A stretch of DNA of 64,000 bases from Ligustrum vulgare (Eukaryota > Streptophyta > Magnoliopsida > Lamiales > Oleaceae): contig OY743171.1 of the NCBI GenBank assembly GCA_963555705.1, positions 14,569,352 through 14,633,351 of the forward strand. Direction: 5' to 3'. Under the pieces are notes generated by a model. The model saw nothing but the letters and a program-made list of their open reading frames with translations. It did no database searches and had not been told where the DNA came from. Shown here piece after piece: positions 34,023 through 46,290 of the stretch (positions within the stretch are counted from its first letter, which is position 1; the number at the start of each line of letters is the position of its first letter). The position numbers and the translations under genes were made by a program.

Positions 34023-36434
34023 TTCTAAATTTTGTTATCAAGCAAATTGTAACATGTTACAAAAGTAATTACCAAAATCATGCATTACAAATGAAATATT
34101 TTCACTATATAATTTTCAATTTTTGTAACTTTTGCTATATATGTAATTAATACTCTATGTAATTTTTTCAAGATTGTAAAATATATTTTGTTGCTGTTGC
34201 ACAATATTACATGTGTGTAATTTTAAATTGTAATTTATTAACACGTTTATAAAATGTAACTACATGAGTATAATTTATAAAATTTTAATTTATTAATCTA
34301 TAGTTGTCACCATCGCCAACGCCATCGTCACCGGACCACGCCAAACCACATCAGGGAATAATTCTGTGCTTCTCACACATTGCTATTCACTTCAACTTTC
34401 TCCTCCTTCTCAAGTACAAAAAGATGCCCAAGTGCACACATAGTACAAATGTAATTTTATTTCAATTTCAATTTATGTTTGCATTTTAATTTGACCCTGA
34501 GTTTTGGTAATTGAGCAATTTTCTTCTCCAGGATTTCAAAATTAAAATTTTCCAATGCGACCTCCACATTTCAATTATACAATTTCGTTAAATTCACACG
34601 AAGATTTACTATCTCTTCATGAATAAATTGTTAATTAATTTTGTGTTTTGGGGAGGTCTAAATTCTCTTTCGATAGTTTTTTAAGTTTAATTATAGTTGT
34701 CCCCTGTACACGGATATGTGCAATGGATTCATTCAGGCCATTTCATCTGCTGCCATAGTCAAACTTCGTCCTCCACCACCAGCGCGCCGAATCAAAGTTT
34801 TCTTCGGCCTCCAACACCATCGCCAACGTAGGGCAATCAGTACATTCAGAACTGGGACACTTGTAGCGACAAAGAGGGTATGACATACAAAGAGGGAGCA
34901 AGCGTGGGCAGAGAAAAGTGTTGGTGGTAGATGGCAGGTTAAGGTGGAGATGACTGGGAAGGAGATGGAGGTTCTGACAATTGAAAGATCTGATTTGGGG
35001 AAAATTGAATTGGAGTGTATGTTTGGTATAGGAAAATTGGAGAAGTTTTTGAGTGTGTGGTTGAAAAGCTATTAAAAAAGTGTAAAGTGGTGGGTCCCAT
35101 AAAAATGTGAAATTTTTTTGCATTGATTTAATTGTAGCATACATGTAAAATGTGATTTGTATCTATAGTTGACATAATAATCTTTTGATGGTATGTTAGT
35201 GGCTGGATGATAGCTGAGCTTATATTTGTAGAAGTTTGTGGCACTAGCAATACACATGCTGGCATGTTTATATTGCTTTCATATCCCTGGCTTCAAGCTA
35301 TGCTAGGCTTCCTTTATCAATGTTACTCTAAAGGAATTAGACATGCTTAAGTAACCTCACAACTATAGCAAGTTTTTTTTTTTTTTTTTTAAATAAAACT
35401 TTGAAGAAGAGAAATTAGTTTGTTTTATTATTGGTAGCTTCTATAACGCCATGATGAAAATCTTTACACCGACTAAAACTTCTTCACACAAGCAATTATG
35501 TGCTATTCACCTCATTACACTTTTTCACCTTTGCATTTAGTTTTGTAGAACATATTATCCCAAGTATATTTAATGGTTCGCACCAACAGTAGAGAAGCAT
35601 AAACTCTTGCAGGTTGTAGTAGAACGCGTTTATCCATTTTGTCTTTATCCATTTTTTTTTTATTAAAAAAGGTCCAATAATATGTTGCCAGTTTATAAAC
35701 AAAATTTTACCAAACAGAGGCTTAGTGATAGCACTTAGCTTAAGCATTGCCACGCATAACTATTGAGGACTAGAGCATTTAGCGAAAGAATTGCATCTTG
35801 GTTGCTTTTGTGCATTACAAAATCTGCATCCCCTAAGAGTTGTCAGGGCTTGGTTATCGAGTTTATGGCAATCTATAAAACTATCTTTAGACTGTATCAT
35901 AATTTTATTTCTACGTTTCTATGTTCTCAACAATTATGTGTGTATTTGTATTATCGATTTCTGATCTGTGGTTGTACTTAGGTGGACAGTAATATTAAAA
36001 TGAGAATATAGCTCAACAAGGGGAGGTGTAGCCGATTGAGCTCAATAAATTAAGGAATGGGGGACTTAGGTTGTTGGCTTCCGCTCGTAAGGTGAAGCCG
36101 TCTTGGACCTCTTGGTAGAAGTAGAACACAGTAGAAGATGGTGGACCAAAACTATCAGCAATGAACAATAAACTAAACATAGTAAAAAATGATTTTTGTG
36201 ACCAACCCCAAATTTATAGGGAAGAAAGACTTAGAGCTTGTTTGGTAATGGAAAAAAAAGGGTTTTTTGGGAAATGTGTTGTTAAAAAGTGGTGGTTCTC
36301 ATAGAAATGTGTAGTTGAAAATGAGTTTGAGGAAAAAAGGAAAAAAAAAAAAAAAAAAAAAAAAAACTCATTAGCAAACAGGGCCTTAGTGTTTAGTTGT
36401 TGAGTTTCATCGATGTTGTATTTTCTCTTTGTAG
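34023..36434. other. Non-coding, AT-rich; no gene seen
   Basis: A stretch of recurring TGTAA(C/T) words lies at about 34030-34290. The remainder has no credible coding sequence. Near 36020-36120 is a short GC-balanced stretch (GGTGAAGCCGTCTTGGACCT), perhaps repetitive, and a MITE is at 36235-36384. Confidence 0.45.
36235..36384. mobile_element. Small MITE (150 bp) with A-tract
   Basis: The ends AGCTTGTTTGGTAATG and, reversed, GCCCTGTTTGCTAATGAG form imperfect inverted repeats. CTTAG flanks both sides (36230-36234 and 36385-36389). It contains a run of about 27 A residues and no coding. Confidence 0.6.
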
Positions 36435-37007
36435 AACAATATTCCCATATTCTGCCCTGGCTTAACAGATGGTTCACTAGGTGACATGTCGTATTTCCAC
36501 ATCCACACCTTTAAAAAGGAACCTGGTCTAGTCATTGACATCGTGCAAGGTAAAGATCTACACAGTAATCTCATGTTAATTTGTGAAACTATAGAATAAT
36601 GGAAACACAAACCTTTATAAACAGATATTAGGGCCATGAATGGCGAGGCCGTCCATGCTGGTCTCAGGAAGACTGGAATGGTAATTCTTGGAGGGGGGCT
36701 GCCCAAGCATCATATATGCAATGCAAATATGATGCGTAATGGTGCAGATTATGCTGTATTTATCAACACAGCACAAGAGTTTGATGGAAGAGTGATTCTG
36801 GTGGCCGTCCCGATGAAGCTGTGTCCTGGGGCAAGATTTGAGGTTCTGCTAAGACAGTAAAGGTTTGCCATTTTGTTCTTTATTTTCCAATTTCATTAAT
36901 ACGCTGTATAGTTTTCAAACTTGTTCCTTATTTTTATTCACAAAACCAGGTGCACTGTGATGCAACTATTCCTTTTCCTCTCCTGGTGGCAGACTTTTGC
37001 TGCCAAG
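36435..37007 (+). pseudogene. DHS: Deoxyhypusine synthase (or homospermidine synthase) gene fragment with introns
   Basis: Three exons with consensus splice borders are readable. 36435-36549 gives [20 protein letters not shown] and [11 protein letters not shown]. 36625-36862 gives [18 protein letters not shown], then [20 protein letters not shown] with the catalytic Lys before HH, and INTAQEFDG. 36950-37007 gives VHCDATIPFPLLVAD. DHS attaches the aminobutyl group of spermidine to eIF5A; homospermidine synthase is a known plant duplicate of it. After EFDG the frame shifts, CGA (Arg) of the KIRGSAK block has become TGA, and exon 3 lacks bases before FCCQGK. Earlier exons are absent. Introns are kept, so it arose through DNA, not retroposition. 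Confidence 0.9.
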
Positions 37008-37861
37008 GTAAAAAGATTGGTCGAGAGCACTTCTTGAGTTAAATTTGGGCCATGTGGTTCATAGTCGTTGACGGATTCAAGCAGAGCTAAATATTTTGCC
37101 AGACAATATCCCCGGATCTTACTCATTTGAAATCCTTTATTTATTTATTTTTTTCCGGGATCATTAGGGTGGTCATTAACTGTGTTGATTAAGGGACATC
37201 CCATATATTGGGACTGATGCTGCATCTTTGAATTTTTCTATAGCTTCTCTTCAAGAGGTGCTGAACTAGTGTTTTAGTCGTCCTTATATTTGATTGTCAT
37301 AACATCCGAGAGTCGCAATAAATTTACAATGCCAGATGAAGTTCTTTATGTATTGAAGGAATGACTAGCATTGCATTTTTGGATTAGATTTCATGACTTG
37401 AGAAGTCTTATTATATTGACAACAATGCTGGTTGTACAATTCTTGTTGACAAGGTGGTTGACGATTTCAACTTCTCGCGAAATTATGGAATGAAAATATC
37501 ATGACTTTCAAATTCAAACTTAAAATGTAATTTTGGCCGAGACTTTCCAATTCAGACTCGGCTTTCCTTTTCCATCTGATTTCCCTTTTGCTCAAAAAAT
37601 GAACGACGACCTAGCACCTGTGATTACTTCGTTGCCGATGACCCACACTGCCGGAGCTTGTCAGATCTCAAGCATTTAAGAAGAGGTGACAGACATTTTT
37701 TGGGTTTGCATAGAAGATTTAATAATTTGTCCGATAGTCGGTGTTGTTCCCCTCAACAAATTCCGACGAGCGACCGCCTTGCCACTCACACCGGCAACCA
37801 GCAATGTCGAGCGTTCATAAGTACATCAATTTTTTCATCAAGCTTTTGTTCAGGTTCTAGT
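37008..37861 (+). other. Non-coding between two gene fragments
   Basis: No gene recognised. A stretch at 37415-37440 (AACAATGCTGGTTGTACAAT) recurs inverted near 41357-41385, suggesting a shared repeat or the arms of a larger rearranged element. Confidence 0.4.
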
Positions 37862-38069
37862 GAAGTGATTGACAAGAAGTATTTTTAGGACAGCAGAAGT
37901 GGATAATTTAAAAGGGATTGCAAGTAAGGCCAAGAAAGTATTGGGATGGAAATCCAACGTAGGATTTGAGCAGCTTGTGAAAATGGTGGTGGATGAAGAT
38001 ATTGATTTGCTAAAAAGAGAGAAGGTTCTTGTTGATGCTGTATATCTGGATGCACAACGACAGCCTTGA
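37862..38069 (+). pseudogene. GMD: GDP-mannose 4,6-dehydratase C-terminal fragment
   Basis: It reads EVIDKKYF, then after one extra T in a T run, RTAEVDNLKGIASKAKKVLG, WKSNVGFEQLVKMVVDEDID, LLKREKVLVDAVYLDAQRQP and a stop at 38067-38069. This is the characteristic C-terminus of plant GMD (MUR1-type), the cytosolic enzyme that starts GDP-fucose synthesis. Only about the last 68 residues are present, the frame is broken, and the NAD-binding and catalytic parts are absent, so it is a dead fragment. It lies on the same strand as the DHS fragment ~850 bp upstream, although the two genes are unrelated. Confidence 0.88.
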
Positions 38070-38295
38070 TTAAATCCATTCAACAAAAGCCTTGAATTTC
38101 CTTCTTTTTCAATTGTTGGTACTGCTGATTTTCATTGAAGAATTTTTGGATCATATTCTGGTAATATTGTTGTTATGTCTGCTGTTTCTACACATTAAAT
38201 TAATAATTTATTGATTATTCCCATAGTATACTTGTTTATCAACGTCTTTTTTATTAATATGATATGAAAAAATTACAAGCTTTTAGAAACAAATA

Positions 38296-38458
38296 TGTTG
38301 AAATATAAAGATGAAAGTATAATTGTATTTCTTGATTAATGAAAGTGTTACAAAGCAAGATATAAATAGAAAACCTAAAACACATAATTGCCTACTAGTC
38401 CCTACACTATTCTAAACAACTATCTTGGTCCTTACAATATTAATACAACATTTCAACA
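38296..38458 (-). repeat. 3' LTR of the small LTR element
   Basis: 163 bp, no difference seen from 39928-40090. Confidence 0.93.
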
Positions 38459-39915
38459 CTCCCCCTCAAGTTGATGCATAGATAAACATCAACTTGAAAA
38501 TAATGTAAACAACAAACTTGAACAACAACTTCAAGTAAATAACAAAGTGCTCCCCCTTCTTCCAATTTCAATAGTCTTCTTGGACGATGCCATAACGAAG
38601 GATCAACTTGGATACATTAAAATCCACAACCCGTAAACAACGGAAAATCCTTACTCCGGACACAAAGGAAAGCCAACATAAAGAGACGTAAACCAGTCAA
38701 GAGGCGATCACCAGGTCGACCTAATAAAGGAACTGATCTTACGAATAAAAGGCTAATAAAAAGACACCAAGAAAGATAGTGAAATTGAAAAGCTAGGGGC
38801 TGAATTGCACAAAATTAAAGATCAGGGACTGAAATGCGAATTCTAAAAAATCAAGGACCAAAATGAAAATATTGAAAGTTCAGGACTGAAAATGAACTTC
38901 CAAAAAGTAGAGGGACTAAAATTGATAAAATAAAAGGATAATGGGCTGAATTGTGAATTTTGAAAGTTGGGGGTTGAAATGTAACTTTTGAAAAGTTGAG
39001 GGTCCAACTGTCAAATTGATAACTTTGGGCAGAATTGGGCAATAAACAGCCCAACAAGACAACAACCCAATAATGGGTCCAATTACAATATAAGCCCAAT
39101 AACCCAACTCAACACTCCCCCACTCTTTAGGCCCAATCAACAAATAAAACCAAATAACCTCAAACCCTAACCCTAAACTCAAGATTCAGTAATTCACAAA
39201 TCCCAAACCCACACTCCATCGCCGGAGGCGCCGCCATCGCCGGCAACCGCCACCTCCGCCGCCGAATTTCCGGATTTTTTTTTTTTTTCAGTCGGCATCC
39301 CTCTCTCTCCTTCGAGCCAAAGCGAGTCAGCCCGACGTCGCACCGCCATCGGCTTCACACAGCTACCAAGCAACCACCATCTTCTTCTTCTAGGCTGCAG
39401 CAGTAGCAAAGGTTCCAGCAGCTTCAATACCTCCTGCTTGCCGCTGCCTCTACTTGGAATAAAATGGCAACACCACAGCAACCCAGATTTCATCAACAGC
39501 AGCCCAGTCCTCCGGTTTTCAGCAGCAGCAGCTCCAGCAGTCACAAGCAGGCTGTCACCCTGCTATTTCCACCCGGTTCTCCATTGCAATCCCAGATTCA
39601 GTTTCCCTTCCACAGCAGTAAATTCCAGCAACAATTTCCTATCTATCTAATGAATAAAAATGGCAACTAAGCTGCTGTCACCAGCCCAATTTTCCACCGG
39701 CTCCACCAATCACCACCTGCAGCTAACAACAACCTCCCCAACTCGCCTGAACCCAAGTATTACCTCCACCACCGTACACCACTGACCAGATTCATTACGA
39801 ACGGTAATATGAAGCAAAAGAGAGAGAATAGCAGAGAAAGTAAGAGATACAAATAGAGAAAACTTGGCCCCGGAGAACGGAATTTCACCGGAAACCTAGG
39901 CCAAGATCGATACTT

Positions 39916-39927
39916 GCTCTGATACCA
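39916..39927 (-). promoter_or_regulatory. Primer-binding site, initiator-Met tRNA type
   Basis: The + strand reads GCTCTGATACCA, directly abutting the LTR at 39928, so the 12-nt tRNA-iMet complement is exact. Confidence 0.93.
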
Positions 39928-40090
39928 TGTTGAAATATAAAGATGAAAGTATAATTGTATTTCTTGATTAATGAAAGTGTTACAAAGCAAGATATAAATA
40001 GAAAACCTAAAACACATAATTGCCTACTAGTCCCTACACTATTCTAAACAACTATCTTGGTCCTTACAATATTAATACAACATTTCAACA
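39928..40090 (-). repeat. 5' LTR of the small LTR element
   Basis: 163 bp, identical by eye to the left copy. Identity suggests a very recent insertion. Confidence 0.93.
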
Positions 40091-40270
40091 AAATATTTAG
40101 AATTTCTTCTCTTCTGATGCTAGATACATTCGAACTTAAATTTAATAAAATAAAAGTTAGTTTGATGATCACTTTAGTATTAATGAATAATTTATGTCGG
40201 CAACTGTGTGACATTAAGACTTGTTTTCCTAAAACAAAATTTGGCCCGTCACCCCTTCCCTAAGCCAACA

Positions 40271-41064
40271 AGGGCTGCAAGTTGTATTGGAAAATCCGAA
40301 TCCGTCTGATTCCGTTCCGATTTTTTTTCAAAAAAATTCGATTCCGACTGATCCGAAATCCAAAACTTCTGAATTTCGAAATTTTCCGAAAAAATTGGAT
40401 TGAAATTGGAATGAATTTCAAAAATTCTAAAATTCTAAATTCCAATCCGAAAACTCCGAAGTATTTCGAACATGTTCCGATCTGAAAAATCTGATTCTTT
40501 TTCGAACAAATTCCATTTTTTTTTTTGCATTACAATTAATAATACAAAATCTAAGAAAATAATTTATTGAACAATTAATAATATTAAAATATTATTAATA
40601 TGAGATTTATCATATAAGTTATAAATGACGCGTAACACATTTACTTAGTGTAAAAAAAATGCAAGAATTGTAGCTTTATTATTCTTAGTTTACTTTTATT
40701 TTTGTTGGATCATGAAAGAAAAACTTATGTAAAATTTATTTATAGATATTATGTTGTTATTTTGTTATCTTTACGGTTTGTAACTTTAATTATACATTTT
40801 TATGTTGAACATTTGAACTCAATTTAATCTTAGATATTCAATTCCCCGAATTTCTTTTTTTCATTTTATATATATACTTAAAATTCTTATAAATCTTTAA
40901 ATATTGGAATTTTTTGAAAATTTCGAATTTTAATTTGGGATGAAGTTTATGTATTCCAGAAATTTTGGAACGGAATTTGGAACAATAATTTGATTCCAAA
41001 ATTTTTTGGAATGGATCTTGGAACACCTATTTCTGATATGTTCCGTCCGAAAAGCACCCCTACT
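40271..41064. repeat. TTCCGAA-rich degenerate repeat, possibly a hAT-like MITE
   Basis: Both ends (40300-40520 and 40840-41060) are crowded with TTCCGAA/TTCGGAA-like and GGAATTTTGGAAC words. The right border CACCCCTA and left GGGCTGCAA could be diverged hAT ends, but no 8-bp duplication was found. No gene. Confidence 0.35.
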
Positions 41065-41754
41065 TGCCACCGAAGAGTATGCAAGTTCAGAGGTCATGAG
41101 CGGTGGAGTCACTGTCTTTGCTTAGATGAGAAAGCTTTTGAATTCTAAACGGGAAAATATTATGTAGAAGATAGATTCATTGCCACCAGATGAGCAGAGG
41201 TGATGAGTGGCCGAGTCGATGGTTTGAGAATGGCGGCTCAGATTTTGATTATCGGCTTCTGAATTGGTTAGGTATAGGGCACGTCCATACCAGCTATTTC
41301 TTGTACAAACAAGGGCAATTCAATCTTTTTGCTTGTTGATTTTGAATGACCTTGTCAAATGTATTGTACAACCAGCATTATTGTTATATTGAACATGAGA
41401 AGTCTCAATTTTTTATATATGAGAGAAGTCACAATTTCGGAAATCCAACAAAATTTCAAATATAGCTGCTGCCTGCTTGGGGTTCTTGCATCAAGTGAGG
41501 TTGGATGATCTGACAATTTGAAGAAAGATACTACATTCTAATCATTCGTTGTCCATAGACTACAACCTAATCTTAGGTTTTGACTTACCCTTCGTGGAAG
41601 AATCTTGCGGAAGTGATAAAAGCTCTTTTTTTTTTAAGGTTTATATTTAAAAACATGTTATTTTATGTTTTCGAGGTAAAATATATGGTTAAAAAGTGAA
41701 AATAGAAAATATATGTGGTTAAAAAATGATTGAAAAATTGTGTTATTTAAAAAT

Positions 41755-41792
<38 letters not shown>

Positions 41793-42721
41793 TATTTGTC
41801 AAATCGAGGCAAAGTCGGAGAAAAGGGGCACGAGTTTGAGTGTATATTGTATTGGCTTGTTGCACTGACTTCTTTGACTCGACTATTCTCAAAAGACCAA
41901 ATCCATTAGCTTTCCACTACCGACTGATGGACAGAAGTGCACAAACACGCCAGAATTGAAAATATTAAAATAATAATGATTATTTAAGTTAATTAAGCCC
42001 TTGTAATTTGATATCCATTTTCTGAAGAGTCATTTTTTTCCTCAAATTTCATTTTCAAAACACATTTTTCAATAAAATAATTTTACGTGTAAATCGAAAA
42101 TTTTTCTCTACTTTTTAACCACACATTCTTAACAAGTCACTATTCCAAATAATGAGTCTCAAACAAGGCTAAATATCCCACGTTAAAGGCTTGAAATTGG
42201 AATTAAAATGTTATGGTTCATCTTCATCCCAGTAACTAGCTAGAAATTTACACAAGCATCATGAAATTATAAAAATACATTTGAATATAGACATTACCTG
42301 AAACATATATGAATTACGAATAGGAAGCAGGACCTACTCTACTCCCACCTATCCAGGAATATTAAAGAGATTTACTGGAGTTCTATAAGAAGTAGGAATG
42401 GCTACACTGCTACTGGGCCAGATTTTTTGACCGAATGCCTTACACCTGCACACTTGTCACCGATCTGCTTTTTTACACATCATATCGACCTTGAAATCAA
42501 TGGTTGGTCGGTCATGAATTCGGTCTCCAAATTCGGGCTGAGTAACATTATTCATGGACTAATATGGGGGTTGTTGGAGTTGTATTATTGGAGAAAAGTG
42601 ATGAATTGCTTTTCCACTTCTACTAGTCAAATGAGATAGGCCTGACTTTTAGCAAATAATTGCAGGGTGGAAATTAAGATTTCCACTAACATTTTTATTC
42701 TCAATCTTCATCGCGTTCTTC
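41065..42721. other. Non-coding; no gene seen
   Basis: AT-rich, with a 31-base T run near 41759-41789. The last part (42690-42726, TTTTATTCTCAATCTTCATC and GCGTTCTTCCTTTC) is homologous to the RLK2 upstream region, so it is the distal RLK3 promoter split off by the copia insertion. Confidence 0.5.
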
Positions 42722-42726
42722 CTTTC

Positions 42727-43467
42727 TGTTGAGAAATTTCCTTTCTCAAATAAATATGCTATAATGAAGTTGACACAAAAAACTTGCAACAAAGAATCAA
42801 GAAGAAAACAAAAATTGCAAAATGACTTGAATCGCAAAGAATGCTGTCCTAAAAGCGAAATTTGCGCCCTCTCGAAATGAGAATGCTAAAGGACCTCCAA
42901 ACAAATTGCTTTAGCGGATTTCAAGCCTCAAACCAAGTATCAAATAGCACAATTGATAAACTTGGAGAATAGGAACAAGAAGAGCAAATTTGAAGATTCT
43001 AAGTATAAAATTTTGGATGATAATCACTATTGAAGGTTAGATAATCAAAAGTTGTTCAAAACATGAATTCTATACCTATTTATAGAACTCTATCATCCCT
43101 ATTCGTTGTTCATGCAACTCTTCACGAAAGAGTGCCAAAATTGGTTGAAAAAGTGCTTGAGAAATTCTGAAAAATTTCTCCAACGGTCGAATTTTAACTC
43201 CACGCGATCGCCGGTATGAATCTCGCGCGATGCCTCGAAAATTTCTGCAGTGAATAAATCACTTAACCACGCGATCGCCGGACCATCAACCACGCGATCG
43301 CGTGGTTCTTCATTCTGGCCGGACCTTTAGGTCCGGTCCGGACCATTTGGTCCGTCCATTTATATTTGGTCCAGTTTTTGCACTTTTTGGACTGGTTCCT
43401 TATGTATTGGACCGGTTCTCGCACTTTTCAACTTTTATTTATATATTTGAACAACATTTTCATAACA
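42727..43467 (-). repeat. 3' LTR of the copia element (741 bp)
   Basis: The + strand runs TGTTGAGAAATTTCC to TTTTCATAACA. It contains palindromes CACGCGATCGCGTGG near 43290 and GCGATCGCCGG near 43204, and an extra TGGACTGGTTCCTTATGT tract relative to the other LTR. Confidence 0.93.
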
Positions 43468-44025
43468 ATCCCCCACTTGTTCAAATATATGAACACAACT
43501 TAGAATCATAAACGATGCCACGCATAAAATAAGGTATCTTTCGATTTTAACCTTATATTAGTGCTAATATTGCAAAGTAATATCGAGATCCCAGGTAGCC
43601 TTGGCTTTGAACCAGTTATCCCTTATGACATTACCGGGGATATCGCACACGTGAACATTCTTGCTCAATACGTTCCACACGATTTACTTTGACGCGTTAA
43701 TGGCCTTGCGTCCATCCGAGTTCATGAACTTTTCAGAAAGTAACTCCAAAACTTTCCTTGAAGCGGCACCACTTCTAAGTTCATATAGGAGAAATTCTTA
43801 CAGTGTTTTGGTAACTTTTAAAGACACTTGTACTAATTACTGAATTTCTTTAAGATTTGTTCAACCCTCCAAACAATTACCCCAGCACTTGTATCCTTAG
43901 GATAGGGTCTTAAAATAATTTTTAAGTGCTGCAACAATTCACTTATCGAATGACTTGTTGTTACCCTTTGAACCCGTAAATTACTCATTTCGTAATGACA
44001 GGTAGGGTTTCCGTCATTGGTGAAT

Positions 44026-46290
44026 TTATGATAGGAGTTTTAGCCCCATCCTACTCGATGTTTGTCTTACCAACTCTTTGGTAAGTGGTTTTGTGAATGA
44101 ATCAGCCAAATTTTCACTTGACCTCACATAGGTAAGTGATATTATTCCATCCTTTATTAATTTTCTTATATAATCATGTCTAAGACTCATATGTCTTGAC
44201 TTTCCATTGTAGACTTCATTATAAGCCCTTGCTAGAGTAGCTTGACTATCACATAGTATAGATATTGAAGATTCCTTCTTCGTATCCAATGGAACTTCAT
44301 AAAGAAGATCCTTAAGCCATTCTGCTTCTTTTCCAGTTTCGGCTAATGCAACAAACTCGGATTCCATAGTGGAATGTGTTATAATTGTTTGTTTCTTTGA
44401 TCTCCAAGAAATAGCACCACCTCCAAGTGTAAACAACCATCCCGAGGTTGATTTATTTTCTCCAGCATTTGATATCCGACTTGCGTCGGTATATCCTTCT
44501 AATATTGCTGGAAACTTGGAATATTGAAGTCCAAGGTTTTTGGTTCTCTTTAGATAACCAAGAACTCTTCCAATCGCTTTCCAATGTTCAACACTTGGAT
44601 TGCTAGTAAACCTACTAAGTTTACTCACGGCAAATGCAATATCCGGTCTCGTGCATTGAACTGCATACATTAGACTTCCAATTGCACTCGCATATTCGAG
44701 TTGTCCAATAGCCCTTTCAACATTCTTTACAAGTTTAATACTTGAATCAAATGGAGTATTTGCCTCTTTAATGTTCAAATGTTTGAACTTTTCAATCACA
44801 TTCTCAATATAATGTGATTGGGTTAATGCATACCCCAACTCATTCTTGATCACTTTTATACCCAATATGGTATCCACTTGACCAAGATCTTTCATATTGA
44901 ATGTTGACGATAGAAACCTCTTTGTTTCTTTTATGCCATTCATGTGATTACTTATAATCAACATGTCATCCACATACAAACACACAAATGTAACAAGTTT
45001 ATCACAACTTTTAATATATAAACATTTATCTACCACATTATGCGAAAAACCAAAAGACATAATTGCATTATCAAATTTCTCATGCCATTTTTTAGGAGCT
45101 TGTTTTAAACCATATAGCGATTTAATAAGTTTACAAACTTTATTTTCATTACCCGGAAGAACAAAACCTTCCGGTTGTTCCATGTAAACTTCTTCATCTA
45201 ATTCTCCATTTAAAAATGCAGTCTTCACATCCATTTGATGCACATGCAAATCAAATATAGAAGATAGTGCAAATAGTATTCTAATAGTAGTGATCCTAGC
45301 CACCGGTGCATAAGTGTCAAAATAATCAATTCCTTCCTTTTGTCGAAAACCTTTAGCAACTAATCTTGCTTTATAGGTTTGGATCGAACCATCGGTATTG
45401 TATTTCCTTCGAAATACCCACTTGCAACCAATGACTTTTGATCCAGCCGGTAAATCAACAATCTTCCAAGTATTGTTGGACGTTATAGAATCCATTTCAT
45501 CATTGATAGCATCCTTCCAAAATGTGCTATCTCTAGAAGTCATTGCTTCTTTATAGGTTTTAGGATCACTATCAATTTGAAGAACATATGAAATTGTTCT
45601 TACTATATCTTCCTTACTTGCTTCAACCAAGTAAAAGGAGATCCTTTGAGAATCAATCTCATCATGTCCTAATACCTTCTCTTTACGAGAACGCTTGCTT
45701 CTTCGAGTTTCACTAGTCTCAATTACATCTTGGGTAGATGTTTCTAGTGATTTAGAAGCCGGAAATTCATTTTGAATTTCTATTGAATTTTGAGGAATAT
45801 CATCAACGCTTAATGAATTCTCAAAAAATTCCACATCTCGTGATTCTATAATCACATTGGATATTAGATCAAGTAACCTATATGCTTTACTATTTATAGC
45901 ATATCCAACAAAGGCACTCTTGATCCCTCTTGGTCCTAGTTTTGTCCTACTAGGATTTGTGTTTTTACAATAAGCCAAACACCCCCACACTTTAAAATAT
46001 CCAATGTTAGGCTTCCGACCTTTCCAAAATTCGTAAGGTGAAACTTTAAGTTTCTTAGAAGGAATTCTATTATGTATATGACACGCGGTAAGTAATGCCT
46101 CACCCCATAAGTTATTAGGCAATTTAGACCTTGTTAGCATAGCATTTATCATCTCAACTAAGGTTCTATTTTTTCCTTTCCGCCAAGCCATTTTGTTCCG
46201 GTGTTCTAGGTGCACTACATTCGTGTAAAATTCCATGTTCTTCACAAAAGATATCAAATTCTTTAGAAAAGTATTCACCGCCTCTATCAC
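44026..46290 (-). pseudogene. Copia integrase end, reverse transcriptase and RNase H
   Basis: A 754-residue minus-strand frame. RT motifs: [76 protein letters not shown], the catalytic YVDDMLI, and LGIKV. RNase [60 protein letters not shown]-like [12 protein letters not shown], and the LADSFTKPL tail typical of copia. The long open frame is well kept, but its first ~30 residues are out of register with integrase because of one extra A in an A run near 46180, so a continuous polyprotein is not made. Confidence 0.92.

Larger units (their letters stand above)
38296..40090 (-). mobile_element. Small non-autonomous LTR element (1795 bp, 163-bp LTRs), recent
   Basis: LTRs at 38296-38458 and 39928-40090 look identical and run TGTTGAAATATAAAG..CATTTCAACA. 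AAATA flanks both sides (38291-38295 and 40091-40095). On the minus strand TGGTATCAGAGC directly follows the 5' LTR, and a GAGGGGGAG polypurine tract precedes the 3' LTR. The 1.47-kb interior has no gag or pol; it holds degenerate GGGACTGAAAT repeats (38788-39030) and a CAGCAG-rich stretch (39400-39620). It must be mobilised in trans. It is larger than classical TRIMs. Confidence 0.93.

Noticed and set aside
34743..35257. Minus-strand frame of 133 residues (MYATIKSMQKNFTF)
   Set aside because: No domain recognised, composition like non-coding DNA, and no splice or neighbour support.
40271..41064. TTCCGAA-rich segment considered as a complete hAT element
   Set aside because: No convincing 8-bp target duplication (AGCCAACA against CTTGCCAC); kept only as a low-confidence repeat.
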